Shown one piece after another: positions 1-6,003 of a stretch of DNA of 8,477 nt (positions are counted from its first letter, which is position 1; the number at the start of each line of letters is the position of its first letter). The stretch is from Paracoccaceae bacterium. Its GTDB lineage: Bacteria > Pseudomonadota > Alphaproteobacteria > Rhodobacterales > Rhodobacteraceae. Under the pieces are notes generated by a model. That model ran no database searches. It was not told the DNA's origin and was given only the letters and a program-made list of their open reading frames with translations. Location of the stretch: contig JALQYS010000506.1 of assembly GCA_023254015.1 (NCBI GenBank), positions 1 through 8,477 of the forward strand, read 5' to 3'. Position numbers and translations under genes: made by a program.

Positions 1-170
1 GCGGCCAGATTGGTCGGCGCAAAACCCAGGTTGGCCAGCGACGGGATGTCTGCCGCCGGTACCGGCGCCAGCGCACCCGCGTGGCGGCGCACCGGATAGG
101 CCTTGAGGTGGAAGGGCGTGAGCGCCTTCAGCCAGGCGTTCTTGTACGGCGTGAATACCGAGAATGGCTT
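1..170 (-). CDS. phrB: Deoxyribodipyrimidine photolyase, internal fragment (foreign to the rest of the window)
   Basis: The minus strand encodes about 56 residues with no start and no stop. They match the block of class I DNA photolyases that ends the N-terminal antenna domain and enters the interdomain linker. The visible signatures are GKPFSVFTPYKNAWLKAL (the Gly is shared with the join), then a proline-rich stretch, then IPSLANLGFAPTNL. Photolyases repair cyclobutane pyrimidine dimers with FADH and light. The FAD-binding and catalytic parts would lie beyond the left edge. The fragment is in frame with the upstream amino-acid binding protein, but that family has no such segment, so I read it as DNA of another gene, probably from another proteobacterium, joined artificially. 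The family call rests on motif recognition only. The source organism is unknown. Confidence 0.82.
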
Positions 171-179
171 GCCGGTCTG
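171..179 (-). other. Chimeric junction between binding-protein gene and photolyase
   Basis: The codons CAG-ACC-GGC (Gln-Thr-Gly) belong plausibly to both parents. The binding protein family has VCIQTG at this point, and photolyases have a similar Q-T/S-G before KPFSVFTPYKNAWL. Upstream of it everything is binding protein, and downstream everything is photolyase. The reading frame is kept because both parents use the same frame of the shared motif. A short shared sequence at the join is what template switching or misassembly would leave. The exact crossover within these nine bases cannot be placed. Confidence 0.75.
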
Positions 180-623
180 GATGCAGACGGTCGCGCCATC
201 CAGCTCCTTGGCCGAAGACACGCCCAGATCCTTCTTCACCATGAAGCCCTGACCGTCGTAGTAGTTCACGCCCACGAAATCGAGTTTCAGGTCGGTGTCG
301 CGCGAATAGGTCCAGGTCGAGTTGCGGATCAGCACGTCCACCTCGCCCGAGGCCAGCGCGGTAAAGCGCACTTCGCCCGAGAGCGGGACAAATTTCACCT
401 TGGTGGCATCGCCCAGAACGGCGGCGGCGATGGCCTTGCACAGCGCGGCGTCAAACCCCTGGTATTCACCATTGGCATCCGGCGCGGCAAAGCCGGTCAG
501 GCCGGGGTTCGAACCGCACAGCAGTTCGCCACGCGCCTTGACGTCGTCAAGGGTGCCGGCAAAAGCAGCGCCCGCCAGAACGGTGGTCGCGGCGAGGGTG
601 CCGAGGAACGTCGTTTTTTTCAT
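171..623 (-). CDS. bztA: Periplasmic amino-acid ABC transporter substrate-binding protein, N-terminal part (BztA/AapJ family)
   Basis: This is the periplasmic receptor of a polar/general L-amino acid uptake system (Bzt in Rhodobacter, Aap in Rhizobium), which hands glutamate, glutamine, aspartate and related amino acids to a membrane ABC permease. Residues 1-22 form a signal peptide (MKKTTFLGTLA..., cleavage after AFA). Mature family motifs follow: LDDVKARGELLCGSNPGLTG (24-43), GFDAALCKAIAAAVLGD (56-72), RFTALASGEVDVLIRNSTWT (87-106) and VGVNYYDGQGFMVKK (117-131). The start at 623 has an upstream AGGAAGAGG Shine-Dalgarno sequence, and a candidate promoter lies at 723-752. Only 151 of roughly 340 expected residues are present before the sequence turns into photolyase, so the gene is cut by the junction and is not naturally truncated. 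The permease genes expected downstream are missing for the same reason. The family is certain; the choice between bztA and aapJ is not. Confidence 0.88.
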
Positions 624-722
624 TCTTACCTCTTCCTGTGGGTCTGCCCCGAAAGGCAGGATGGTCGCCCCGGTTAAGGCCGGGTGCGGATTGCTTGTGG
701 CCTTCGCGAGGCCGGTCTGGGG

Positions 723-752
723 ATAATCAGGCACGGGCTTGCCATTGGTCAA
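723..752 (-). promoter_or_regulatory. Candidate sigma-70-type promoter for the binding-protein gene
   Basis: On the minus strand TTGACC (747-752) is followed after 18 bases by GATTAT (723-728), a fair match to the -35 and -10 elements. It lies about 100 bases upstream of the bztA-like start at 623, which implies a leader of roughly 90 bases. It sits directly downstream of the hairpin at 754-784, as expected if a new transcription unit begins here. It was found by eye; the -10 match is 4 of 6. Confidence 0.45.
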
Positions 753-753
753 G

Positions 754-784
754 GGAAACCTCCGCTAAAGCGGAGTCCGTTTCC
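754..784 (-). terminator. Hairpin after the ATP12 gene, possible weak terminator
   Basis: CTCCGC (760-765) pairs with GCGGAG (770-775) around a TAAA loop. The stem continues with GGAAAC (754-759) pairing GTTTCC (779-784) across a 3-base bulge. It lies 69 bases beyond the ATP12 stop codon and ends just before the candidate promoter of the next gene. No U-tract follows on the minus strand, so it may end transcription only weakly or with Rho, or it may be a regulatory site for the bztA-like gene. Confidence 0.45.
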
Positions 785-853
785 GATGCACCCGATTTGA
801 CGATTGTATCGCGCACAATGCCGAAATACCGCGGCTGCGATTGCGCAAGATTG

Positions 854-1561
854 TTACCCGCACAATCCCATGAAGCGAGCAGCCTCGAGGAAAGCCTGCT
901 TGCGGGCGACTTCCAGCAGGGCGGCCTCTTCATCGACACCCCAGATTTCGGCCTGCCAGGTCTCATCGATTCGGCTGATCTCAAAGGCCTGATCGGCCGA
1001 AAGATGGCCCCGCGCCACGGCAAATCCCAGCACGAGCGAGCCTGAAATCGCCACCAGATCGTGGAAGGCGGCCAGCTGAAAGCGGTCGAAGGCGGCGGTC
1101 AGCGCGTGCAGCCGGCTCAGGCTTTCGCTGGGTTGAGCGATGTGGATGACACCCGCAGTTGCCGTCAGCGGCGCGCCCAGATCGCGCGCCGCCCAATCCA
1201 GAAGCGGGTCCCAGGCAGCGGCCTGACGGGCCACCAGCGCCTCTGGTCCGGTCGCCCGATAGCACAAGAGATCAGTCTCGCCATAGGCGGCCAGAAGGCC
1301 CACGACCTCGTCGAACTGCACCGAGAGCTTGTCGATGGCAGAATTCGCCGCCCGGGTGACCGGCATAGTGTCAGGCTTGACCTCGCCGGTCTGGGCATCC
1401 CATTCGGCGGCGGCCGCCTGTGCCATGGCCAGCGTCGGCACCACAAAGGCCGCCTTCGCGGGCGTTTTCACCGCCCGGCCATCAAGGCGCACGGTGAAGC
1501 CGCCCTCACAAGCCTCGGCCGTGGCGGTTTTCCAAAAGCGTTTCGCCTTCCAGCCGCTCAT
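854..1561 (-). CDS. ATP12 family F1-ATPase assembly chaperone
   Basis: This 235-residue protein starts MSGWKAKRFWK and ends MGLCG. ATP12 proteins bind free F1 alpha subunit and prevent its aggregation until it assembles with beta. They occur in mitochondria and in alphaproteobacteria, the mitochondrial relatives, and should act in the cytoplasm here. Family blocks seen are KRFWKTA near the N-terminus, FTVRLDGRAVKTPAKAAF with the conserved K-T-P, ALVARQAAAWDPLLDWA, and the C-terminal FEISRIDETWQAEIWGVDEE with the conserved D-E-x-W-Q-x-E-x-W-G-x-D pattern. The start at 1561 overlaps the rluC stop by 4 bases (ATGA), so translation is probably coupled. The open frame continues upstream inside rluC, but only this start gives a family-like N-terminus. 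It is the last gene of the crcB-rluC-ATP12 group. Confidence 0.92.
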   Translation of the reverse strand: MSGWKAKRFWKTATAEACEGGFTVRLDGRAVKTPAKAAFVVPTLAMAQAAAAEWDAQTGEVKPDTMPVTRAANSAIDKLSVQFDEVVGLLAAYGETDLLCYRATGPEALVARQAAAWDPLLDWAARDLGAPLTATAGVIHIAQPSESLSRLHALTAAFDRFQLAAFHDLVAISGSLVLGFAVARGHLSADQAFEISRIDETWQAEIWGVDEEAALLEVARKQAFLEAARFMGLCG

Positions 1562-2604
1562 CTGCGGGCCTCGAACGGGTCGGCCGGGATGTCGGTTTCC
1601 TTCCAGTCCAGAAGCTTCCAGGTCTTGGCCATATGCTCGGGCAAGGGGGCGGTGAAGGTCATGACTTCCTTGGTGATCGGATGCTGGATGGTCAGGCTGC
1701 GCGCATGAAGGTGCAGCTTGCGGCTGACCTCGCCGCCCAGGCCCGCCCCCCAGCCATCGCCCATGTTCTCGGCCGCCGAGCCGCCATATTTGCCATCTCC
1801 GATGATCGGGTGGCCGATTTCGGCCATATGGGCGCGCAACTGATGGGTGCGCCCGGTGATCGGCTCCAGCGCCATCCAGGACAGACGGGTGCCCAGAAAC
1901 CAAAGCGTGAAGAAATCGGTATGCGCGCGCTTGGCCTCGGGGTGATCGGCCATCTTGGCGGGATGCACGCAGAGCATCTTTTCCCCCTCGCCACCGCGAC
2001 CATGGCCCGGCGCCTTCATAAGACCGTATTTGATGCTGCCCTGACGCGGGTTCGGAACGCCGGCCACCAGCGCCCAATAGATCTTGCGGGTGTGATGGTT
2101 GCGCAGGGCTTCGGACAGGGCGCGCGCCACCCGGTCGGTGCGCGCCAGCATCAGAACGCCGGACGTGTCCTTGTCCAGCCGATGCACCAGCTTGGGCCGC
2201 TCCTTGTAGCCGAACTTCAGCGCCTCGGTCAGGCCGTCGACATGGCGATCCCCCTGCCCCGACCCGCCCTGCGACGGCAGACCAGCAGGCTTGTTCAGGA
2301 TGATGATATGCTCATCCTTCCACAGAACCGCGTTCTGAATCATCTTGGCATCCGCCGCATTGACACGGCCCTCGACCGGGCGGCTGGGGGCCTCGGCGTC
2401 CGGCAGGGGGGGCACGCGGATGACCATGCCGGGAGCAACCCGGTCAGAGGCCTTGGCGCGGGCGGAATCCACCCGGATCTGCCCCGTGCGGCACATCTTT
2501 TCCACATGCCCCTGGCTGATCTGCGGAAAGCGCCGCCTGAACCATTTGTCCAGACGCTGCTCGCCCTCGTCCTCGGAGACAGTCAACAGTTTCACGCCGC
2601 TCAT
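1558..2604 (-). CDS. rluC: RluA-family 23S rRNA pseudouridine synthase (RluC-like)
   Basis: This 348-residue enzyme converts uridine to pseudouridine in rRNA. An S4 RNA-binding domain occupies about residues 15-65 (RLDKWFRRRFPQIS..., then GQIRVD). The catalytic domain begins near ILNKPAGLPSQGG (102-114). The active-site motif is HRLDKDTSGVLMLAR (141-155), with the nucleophilic aspartate at 144. The second family motif, ITGRTHQLRAHMAEIGHPIIGD, lies in the C-terminal half. The protein is slightly longer than E. coli RluC. Domain order and motifs fit RluC/RluD; target uridines cannot be read from sequence, so the symbol is by family. It overlaps crcB upstream (ATGA at 2601-2604) and the ATP12 gene downstream (ATGA at 1558-1561), indicating one co-translated unit. 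Confidence 0.92.
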   Translation of the reverse strand: MSGVKLLTVSEDEGEQRLDKWFRRRFPQISQGHVEKMCRTGQIRVDSARAKASDRVAPGMVIRVPPLPDAEAPSRPVEGRVNAADAKMIQNAVLWKDEHIIILNKPAGLPSQGGSGQGDRHVDGLTEALKFGYKERPKLVHRLDKDTSGVLMLARTDRVARALSEALRNHHTRKIYWALVAGVPNPRQGSIKYGLMKAPGHGRGGEGEKMLCVHPAKMADHPEAKRAHTDFFTLWFLGTRLSWMALEPITGRTHQLRAHMAEIGHPIIGDGKYGGSAAENMGDGWGAGLGGEVSRKLHLHARSLTIQHPITKEVMTFTAPLPEHMAKTWKLLDWKETDIPADPFEARR

Positions 2605-2951
2605 GCCAGCGCTCCTTTGGCAAGGGCCGCGCCAAGGGCGACGGCGAAAAGGGAAAGGCCAACCGAGATGGTGACGTAAAGCGCCGCCTGCAAGGTCTGC
2701 CCGGATTGCCAGAGCCGCAAGGCATCCAGCGAGAAGGCGGAAAAGGTGGTAAAGCCGCCAAGGACGCCGGTCAGGAGCATCGGCGAAAGGCCAAGTCGCC
2801 CAGCGGGAATGAACAAGAACCCCATCGCAAAACTGCCCACCACATTGACAGCCGCCACCGCCCAGGGCGCACCAAAGGCGGCCACGGTGAGGGCGCGCAG
2901 GACCGAGCCGATGGCCCCGCCCAAAGCGACTTGAGAAAGCGTCCAGAACAT
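2601..2951 (-). CDS. crcB: Fluoride-specific ion channel CrcB/Fluc
   Basis: This 116-residue inner-membrane protein has four predicted hydrophobic helices, the normal size for a bacterial Fluc subunit, which forms a dual-topology dimer that lets toxic fluoride leave the cell. Key motifs are GGAIGSVLR (11-19), VNVVGSF (35-41) with the pore-lining Asn36, and GGFTTFSAFS (65-74). The last includes the phenylalanine-box residues Phe70 and Phe73 and the TTFS segment tied to the central sodium site. The start at 2951 has AAGGA six bases upstream. The gene ends in an ATGA overlap with rluC. I see no obvious fluoride riboswitch in the 164 bases upstream, which are mostly a long inverted repeat. Confidence 0.94.
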   Translation of the reverse strand: MFWTLSQVALGGAIGSVLRALTVAAFGAPWAVAAVNVVGSFAMGFLFIPAGRLGLSPMLLTGVLGGFTTFSAFSLDALRLWQSGQTLQAALYVTISVGLSLFAVALGAALAKGALA

Positions 2952-3022
2952 CAGGTTTCCTTGGGCGCGGGCGCGGCTTTTGTCAACCGCCGCTCATCGT
3001 CGCGCTGCGCGCGCTCTTCGCT

Positions 3023-3107
3023 TTTCCTCTTGGCCCAAATACTCCCGCCGGAGGCTCCTGCCGTGAATGTCGGACGCTTCGCGGAGAGTATTTGGGCCAA
3101 GAGGAAA
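3023..3107. repeat. Long intergenic inverted repeat, REP/MITE-like
   Basis: Between rarA and crcB, 22 bases at 3023-3044 (TTTCCTCTTGGCCCAAATAC...) are perfectly complementary to 3086-3107, separated by a 41-base loop. After one mismatch the complementarity resumes briefly on the inner side (CCGC/GCGG). The right arm starts 8 bases past the rarA stop codon. Neither strand has a T-run after the stem, so it does not look like an intrinsic terminator. Arms built on TTGGCCCAAATACTC resemble, from memory, palindromic elements scattered between genes in Rhodobacteraceae genomes. It could stabilise mRNA ends or be a miniature mobile element. The adjoining stretch 2985-3022 (CGCTGCGCGCGCTC-like) may be part of the same unit. 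Confidence 0.8.
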
Positions 3108-3115
3108 GACAGGGC

Positions 3116-4426
3116 TCAGCCGGCCCGCTTGGCTCGCAGTTTGACGAAATAGTCGATGCGCTTTTTCAGCTCGCGTTCAAAGCCACGCTCGGGCGGGGCG
3201 TAAAAGACAGGGCGTTTCATGCCCTCGGGAAAGTAGTTCTGGCCGGAAAAACCGTCCTCGGCGTCATGGTCATAGGCATAGCCCGAGCCATATCCGATCT
3301 CTTTCATCAGCTTCGTGGGCGCATTCAGGATATGGCGCGGCGGCATCAGGCTGCCGGTGTCGCGGGCGGCGGCACGGGCGGCCTTGTAGGCGGTGTAGAC
3401 GCCGTTCGACTTGGGGGCGAGGGCGAGGTAGACCACGGCATTGGCCAGCGCAAGTTCGCCTTCCGGGCTGCCAAGGCGTTCATAGGTTTGCCAACTGTCA
3501 ATGCAGACGGCCTGCGCCTGCGGATCGGCAAGGCCGATGTCCTCAACCGCCATGCGCGTCAGGCGGCGGGCCAGAAAGCGGGGATCCTCGCCCCCTTCCA
3601 GCATGCGGGCATACCAGTAAAGTGCGGCATCCGGATCAGATCCGCGGATCGATTTGTGCAGCGCGCTGACGAGGTTGTAATGCTCTTCGCCAGATTTGTC
3701 GTATCTTGCGGCCCGACGCATTAGACGGCGCGAGAGTTCATCGCGGCTGAGGGGCTTGTCGGTTTTCCAGGCCGCCACCTGTTCGATCAGGTTAAGGCAG
3801 GCGCGGCCATCGCCGTCGGCCATTTCGGTCAACGCCTCGCGGGCCTCGCCGGTCAGCGGCAGGGCGCGGCCCAGTTCCTTTTCGGCGCGCAGAGTCAGCC
3901 GCTCCAGATCCGCCGGAGAAAGTCGCTCCAGCACGATGACCTGGGCGCGCGACAGAAGGGCGGCGTTCAGTTCGAACGACGGATTTTCGGTCGTGGCACC
4001 GACCAGAAGGATAGTGCCATCCTCCATATAGGGCAGGAAACCGTCTTGCTGTGCCTTGTTGAAACGATGGATCTCGTCGACGAACAAAAGCGTGCCCTGA
4101 CCGTTGGCACGGCGGATCCGCGCGGCTTCGAAGACCTTCCGCAGCTCGGGCACGCCGGTGAAGATTGCGGAGATCTGGACGAAAGCCAGGTGGGTCTGAT
4201 CCGCCAGCAGCCGGGTGATGGTGGTCTTGCCCACCCCCGGCGGACCCCAGAGGATCAGAGACGACAGTGAGCCGGCCGCCAGCATCGCGCCCAAGGGGCC
4301 TTCGGGGCCAAGCACATGGGTCTGACCGATGACTTCGGACAGCTTGCGTGGGCGCAGACGGTCAGCCAGCGGGCGCGGCGCGCCGGGCGCAGGATTGGAA
4401 GGCGCAGAGTCGAAAAGATCAGCCAT
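3116..4426 (-). CDS. rarA: Replication-associated recombination protein A (RarA/MgsA), AAA+ ATPase
   Basis: This 436-residue AAA+ ATPase is related to clamp-loader proteins and eukaryotic WRNIP1. It acts at stalled replication forks and single-stranded DNA gaps. Residues 18-35 carry the N-terminal family block (RPLADRLRPRKLSEVIGQ). Walker A is GPPGVGKTT (61-69), Walker B is LLFVDEIHRFNKAQQDGFLP (113-132) with DEIH at 117-120, and sensor 1 is GATTENPSFELNAALLSR (143-160), ending in the putative arginine finger. The C-terminal half has the RarA tetramerisation region (RGSDPDAALYWYARMLEGGEDP) and the final block YFPEG...RPVFYAPPERGFE. Length is typical. The start at 4426 gives MADLFDS, usual for the family, but the Shine-Dalgarno is weak (GTAGGCTGGCGGC before ATG). 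It follows luxI by 44 bases without a clear terminator, so some readthrough from the quorum-sensing genes is likely. Confidence 0.96.
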   Translation of the reverse strand: MADLFDSAPSNPAPGAPRPLADRLRPRKLSEVIGQTHVLGPEGPLGAMLAAGSLSSLILWGPPGVGKTTITRLLADQTHLAFVQISAIFTGVPELRKVFEAARIRRANGQGTLLFVDEIHRFNKAQQDGFLPYMEDGTILLVGATTENPSFELNAALLSRAQVIVLERLSPADLERLTLRAEKELGRALPLTGEAREALTEMADGDGRACLNLIEQVAAWKTDKPLSRDELSRRLMRRAARYDKSGEEHYNLVSALHKSIRGSDPDAALYWYARMLEGGEDPRFLARRLTRMAVEDIGLADPQAQAVCIDSWQTYERLGSPEGELALANAVVYLALAPKSNGVYTAYKAARAAARDTGSLMPPRHILNAPTKLMKEIGYGSGYAYDHDAEDGFSGQNYFPEGMKRPVFYAPPERGFERELKKRIDYFVKLRAKRAG

Positions 4427-4470
4427 GCCGCCAGCCTACGCCCGGACGCGATGCGGGGAAAGACCCGCTG

Positions 4471-5061
4471 TCAGTGGACGGTCTGACTGAAGTCCATCAT
4501 CACGACCTGGTTCTCGATGCCGTCGATCTCCATCACCGGGCCCATCGCCTTCATCTTGACGCCAACCCGGTCGGCCCAGCGAGGCCAGGTCGCGGCCAGC
4601 AGCGTCAGGCAATGCGAGGCGCCAAGACCACGCACGGTTTCCCCAAGCTGGGAGATCAACTGCGCATGAACCCGGCGGCGAATGGCGGCCGGCACGTCAT
4701 GGCTGACAAAAAGCCGCGAGCTTTCCCAAATGTGGTCAACCACCGGTGCCTCGTCATAAAGCAGGTTCTGCGGAATCGTGTCGAGAAGCCCACGCTGAGC
4801 ATCACGAATCATGTAGCTGTAGATGCCACAGCGGGTGGTGGTCGGGGTCAGGCGGTTTCCGGCCAGAACCTTGCCCTCACCGTCATGCACGACGACCCAG
4901 CGGCTGGCCGGCGTGTCATACTGGTCATATTCCATGCCCATGGCCTCGGGCAGATTCCACTTGTTGTGGACGATGAACAACTCGCGCCTTGCGCGCAACA
5001 TGTTTGCAAACAACTCGCCATGGTTGTGCAAGTTGGCAAAAGAAAGCGTCGTGGTCAGCAT
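4471..5061 (-). CDS. luxI: Acyl-homoserine-lactone synthase, LuxI family
   Basis: This 196-residue enzyme makes N-acyl-homoserine lactone signals from S-adenosylmethionine and acyl-carrier-protein-bound fatty acids. The LuxI core residues are all visible: Arg25, Phe29 and Trp35 (RRELFIVHNKW), Asp46 and Asp49 (EYDQYD), Arg70 (GNRL), Glu113 and Arg116 (IWESSRLFV). In Rhodobacter capsulatus (GtaI) and Paracoccus denitrificans (PdnI) the relatives make long-chain signals near C16, so a long-chain product is a reasonable guess but not readable here. The start at 5061 has a strong Shine-Dalgarno (GAAGGAG, 5 bases from ATG). The gene lies 51 bases after luxR with no terminator between, so the pair is probably co-transcribed. 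The C-terminus (GIENQVVMMDFSQTVH) is complete. Confidence 0.93.
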   Translation of the reverse strand: MLTTTLSFANLHNHGELFANMLRARRELFIVHNKWNLPEAMGMEYDQYDTPASRWVVVHDGEGKVLAGNRLTPTTTRCGIYSYMIRDAQRGLLDTIPQNLLYDEAPVVDHIWESSRLFVSHDVPAAIRRRVHAQLISQLGETVRGLGASHCLTLLAATWPRWADRVGVKMKAMGPVMEIDGIENQVVMMDFSQTVH

Positions 5062-5112
5062 GGCAGCTCCTTCAGGTTGGATGGCAGTCGAACCTTGCAG
5101 GAGGGGTCTTGA

Positions 5113-5724
5113 TTACATCAGGCGATAATCCTTTGCCCGCTGGATCGCCTCGGCCGTTGTTCTGGCCATCAATCGGATGCGGGCCGAGGTGATCCTCGCC
5201 TTCAGCGCGCTTTCCGAAATCCCCAGTTTGGCCGCAGCCGCCGCGATCCGGTCCCCCCCGGCAATGCACTTGAGTGCCTCGATCTGAGCCTTGGTCAGCT
5301 CTTCCGGCGGTTCGGTGGCGTCATGCAGCCGCTGGACGATGGCCGCGATGGCGGCAATCTCGGCATCCGTGAACTCGCGGTCGGATCGGGCAAAAGAAGC
5401 AATGGTGCGCGACTTGATCGGGCCGCAGGCAACAGTGGCGCCGTAGGTCAAGCCATACTCGGCCGCCTTGCGGAACAAGCCGAAGGGATCGGGCAGGGAC
5501 GGATCGCTCCACCGGATCGTGCCGGTCGTCGAAAATCCCCAGGCAACCATGGGATCCCGCAAGACAAAGCCGTTTTCCGTGTAATGATCCAGCCAGGCCG
5601 GGTCATAGGTCTGGAACATGAACAAGGGGGCTGTGAAACGAATGTGCAGCCCGATGGAATAACCGGCCGGCGCCAACAAGGCCAGCTGGTGCAACTCTAC
5701 ATCCATACCAAGTTTAACAGACAT
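5113..5724 (-). CDS. luxR: LuxR-family autoinducer-binding transcriptional regulator
   Basis: This 203-residue quorum-sensing receptor pairs with the adjacent luxI. The N-terminal signal-binding domain keeps the conserved positions Trp44, Tyr48, Asp57-Pro58, Trp72 and Gly95 (equivalents of TraR Trp57, Tyr61, Asp70-Pro71, Trp85 and the conserved Gly). The C-terminal helix-turn-helix runs from about 143 (LTKAQIEALKCIAGGD) to the end (AKLGISESALKARI...). Leu151 and Gly157 match family invariants, but the normally invariant glutamate (TraR Glu178) is Gln147. The N-terminus is about 13 residues shorter than TraR. The start at 5724 is the first ATG after an in-frame stop; its Shine-Dalgarno is poor (GAAAAAGAC before ATG). 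ATG at codon 7 is an alternative. By analogy with R. capsulatus GtaR it may act as a repressor relieved by signal; that is inference. Confidence 0.92.
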   Translation of the reverse strand: MSVKLGMDVELHQLALLAPAGYSIGLHIRFTAPLFMFQTYDPAWLDHYTENGFVLRDPMVAWGFSTTGTIRWSDPSLPDPFGLFRKAAEYGLTYGATVACGPIKSRTIASFARSDREFTDAEIAAIAAIVQRLHDATEPPEELTKAQIEALKCIAGGDRIAAAAAKLGISESALKARITSARIRLMARTTAEAIQRAKDYRLM

Positions 5725-5956
5725 GTCTTTTTCGCCAGGTTGCGATTCTTGGAATGACTGTAGTTTGCCACCGCAAGTTGCGCCAGAACTGAATCAATTT
5801 TTGCCTCAATTGCCTCTTACAAGACCCTGTCCTGCCTTGAAAAAGCCCGACTCTGCTATCGCGCCTCCACCGGAGGGCGGTGAACCCGAATCGTTAACCA
5901 TGAAATCGCCGAATGGCGGCCGATACAGAGGCAGGAAGTCCTCCGCCGCAAATGCA
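5725..5956 (-). promoter_or_regulatory. Regulatory region upstream of luxR
   Basis: The stretch between the rplQ terminator and luxR has no gene but must hold the luxRI promoter, because a strong terminator separates it from the ribosomal operon. The part nearest luxR (about 5740-5830) is AT-richer than its surroundings. Two small inverted repeats could be operators: TTGC-N4-GCAA at 5765-5776, and CAATT-N8-AATTG at 5795-5812, the latter 18 bp overall, about lux-box size. Further up are a CCTCC/GGAGG hairpin (5864-5876), a GANTC site (5888-5892) and TTAACCAT (plus strand, 5894-5901), which matches the published CtrA half-site of Caulobacter. I find no convincing -35/-10 pair. Confidence 0.5.
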
Positions 5957-5981
5957 AAAGGCCCGCACGAGGCGGGCCTTT
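5957..5981 (-). terminator. Intrinsic terminator of the rplQ end of the ribosomal operon
   Basis: A perfect 10-bp stem, AAAGGCCCGC (5957-5966) with GCGGGCCTTT (5972-5981), encloses a 5-base loop. On the minus strand the stem ends in CCTTTT followed by GCATTTG, giving a short U-tract. It begins 22 bases after the rplQ stop codon. It should isolate luxR from ribosomal-operon transcription. Confidence 0.9.
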
Positions 5982-6003
5982 CACGTAGATCGGTCGTCTG
6001 ACC

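Noticed and set aside
1562..2077. N-terminal extension of the ATP12 reading frame into rluC
   Set aside because: The frame is open but the translation is low-complexity Arg/Gly/Pro-rich sequence read out of frame from rluC. The ATG at 1561 overlaps the rluC stop and gives a family-like N-terminus.
1633..2679. 348-codon open frame on the plus strand
   Set aside because: It is antisense to rluC and the end of crcB; no domain is recognisable and the minus-strand genes have clear catalytic motifs.
2952..3022. Fluoride riboswitch upstream of crcB
   Set aside because: crcB genes often carry one, but I could not recognise the conserved fold or a suitable expression platform; the region is a short GC-rich stretch next to the inverted repeat.
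3023..3107. Intrinsic terminator for rarA
   Set aside because: The stem is strong, but no T-run follows on the minus strand and the loop is 41 bases long.
4453..4468. Hairpin GCGGG-N6-CCCGC between luxI and rarA as a terminator
   Set aside because: The stem has only 5 bp and is followed by ATCGCG on the minus strand, with no U-tract. It is too weak to call.
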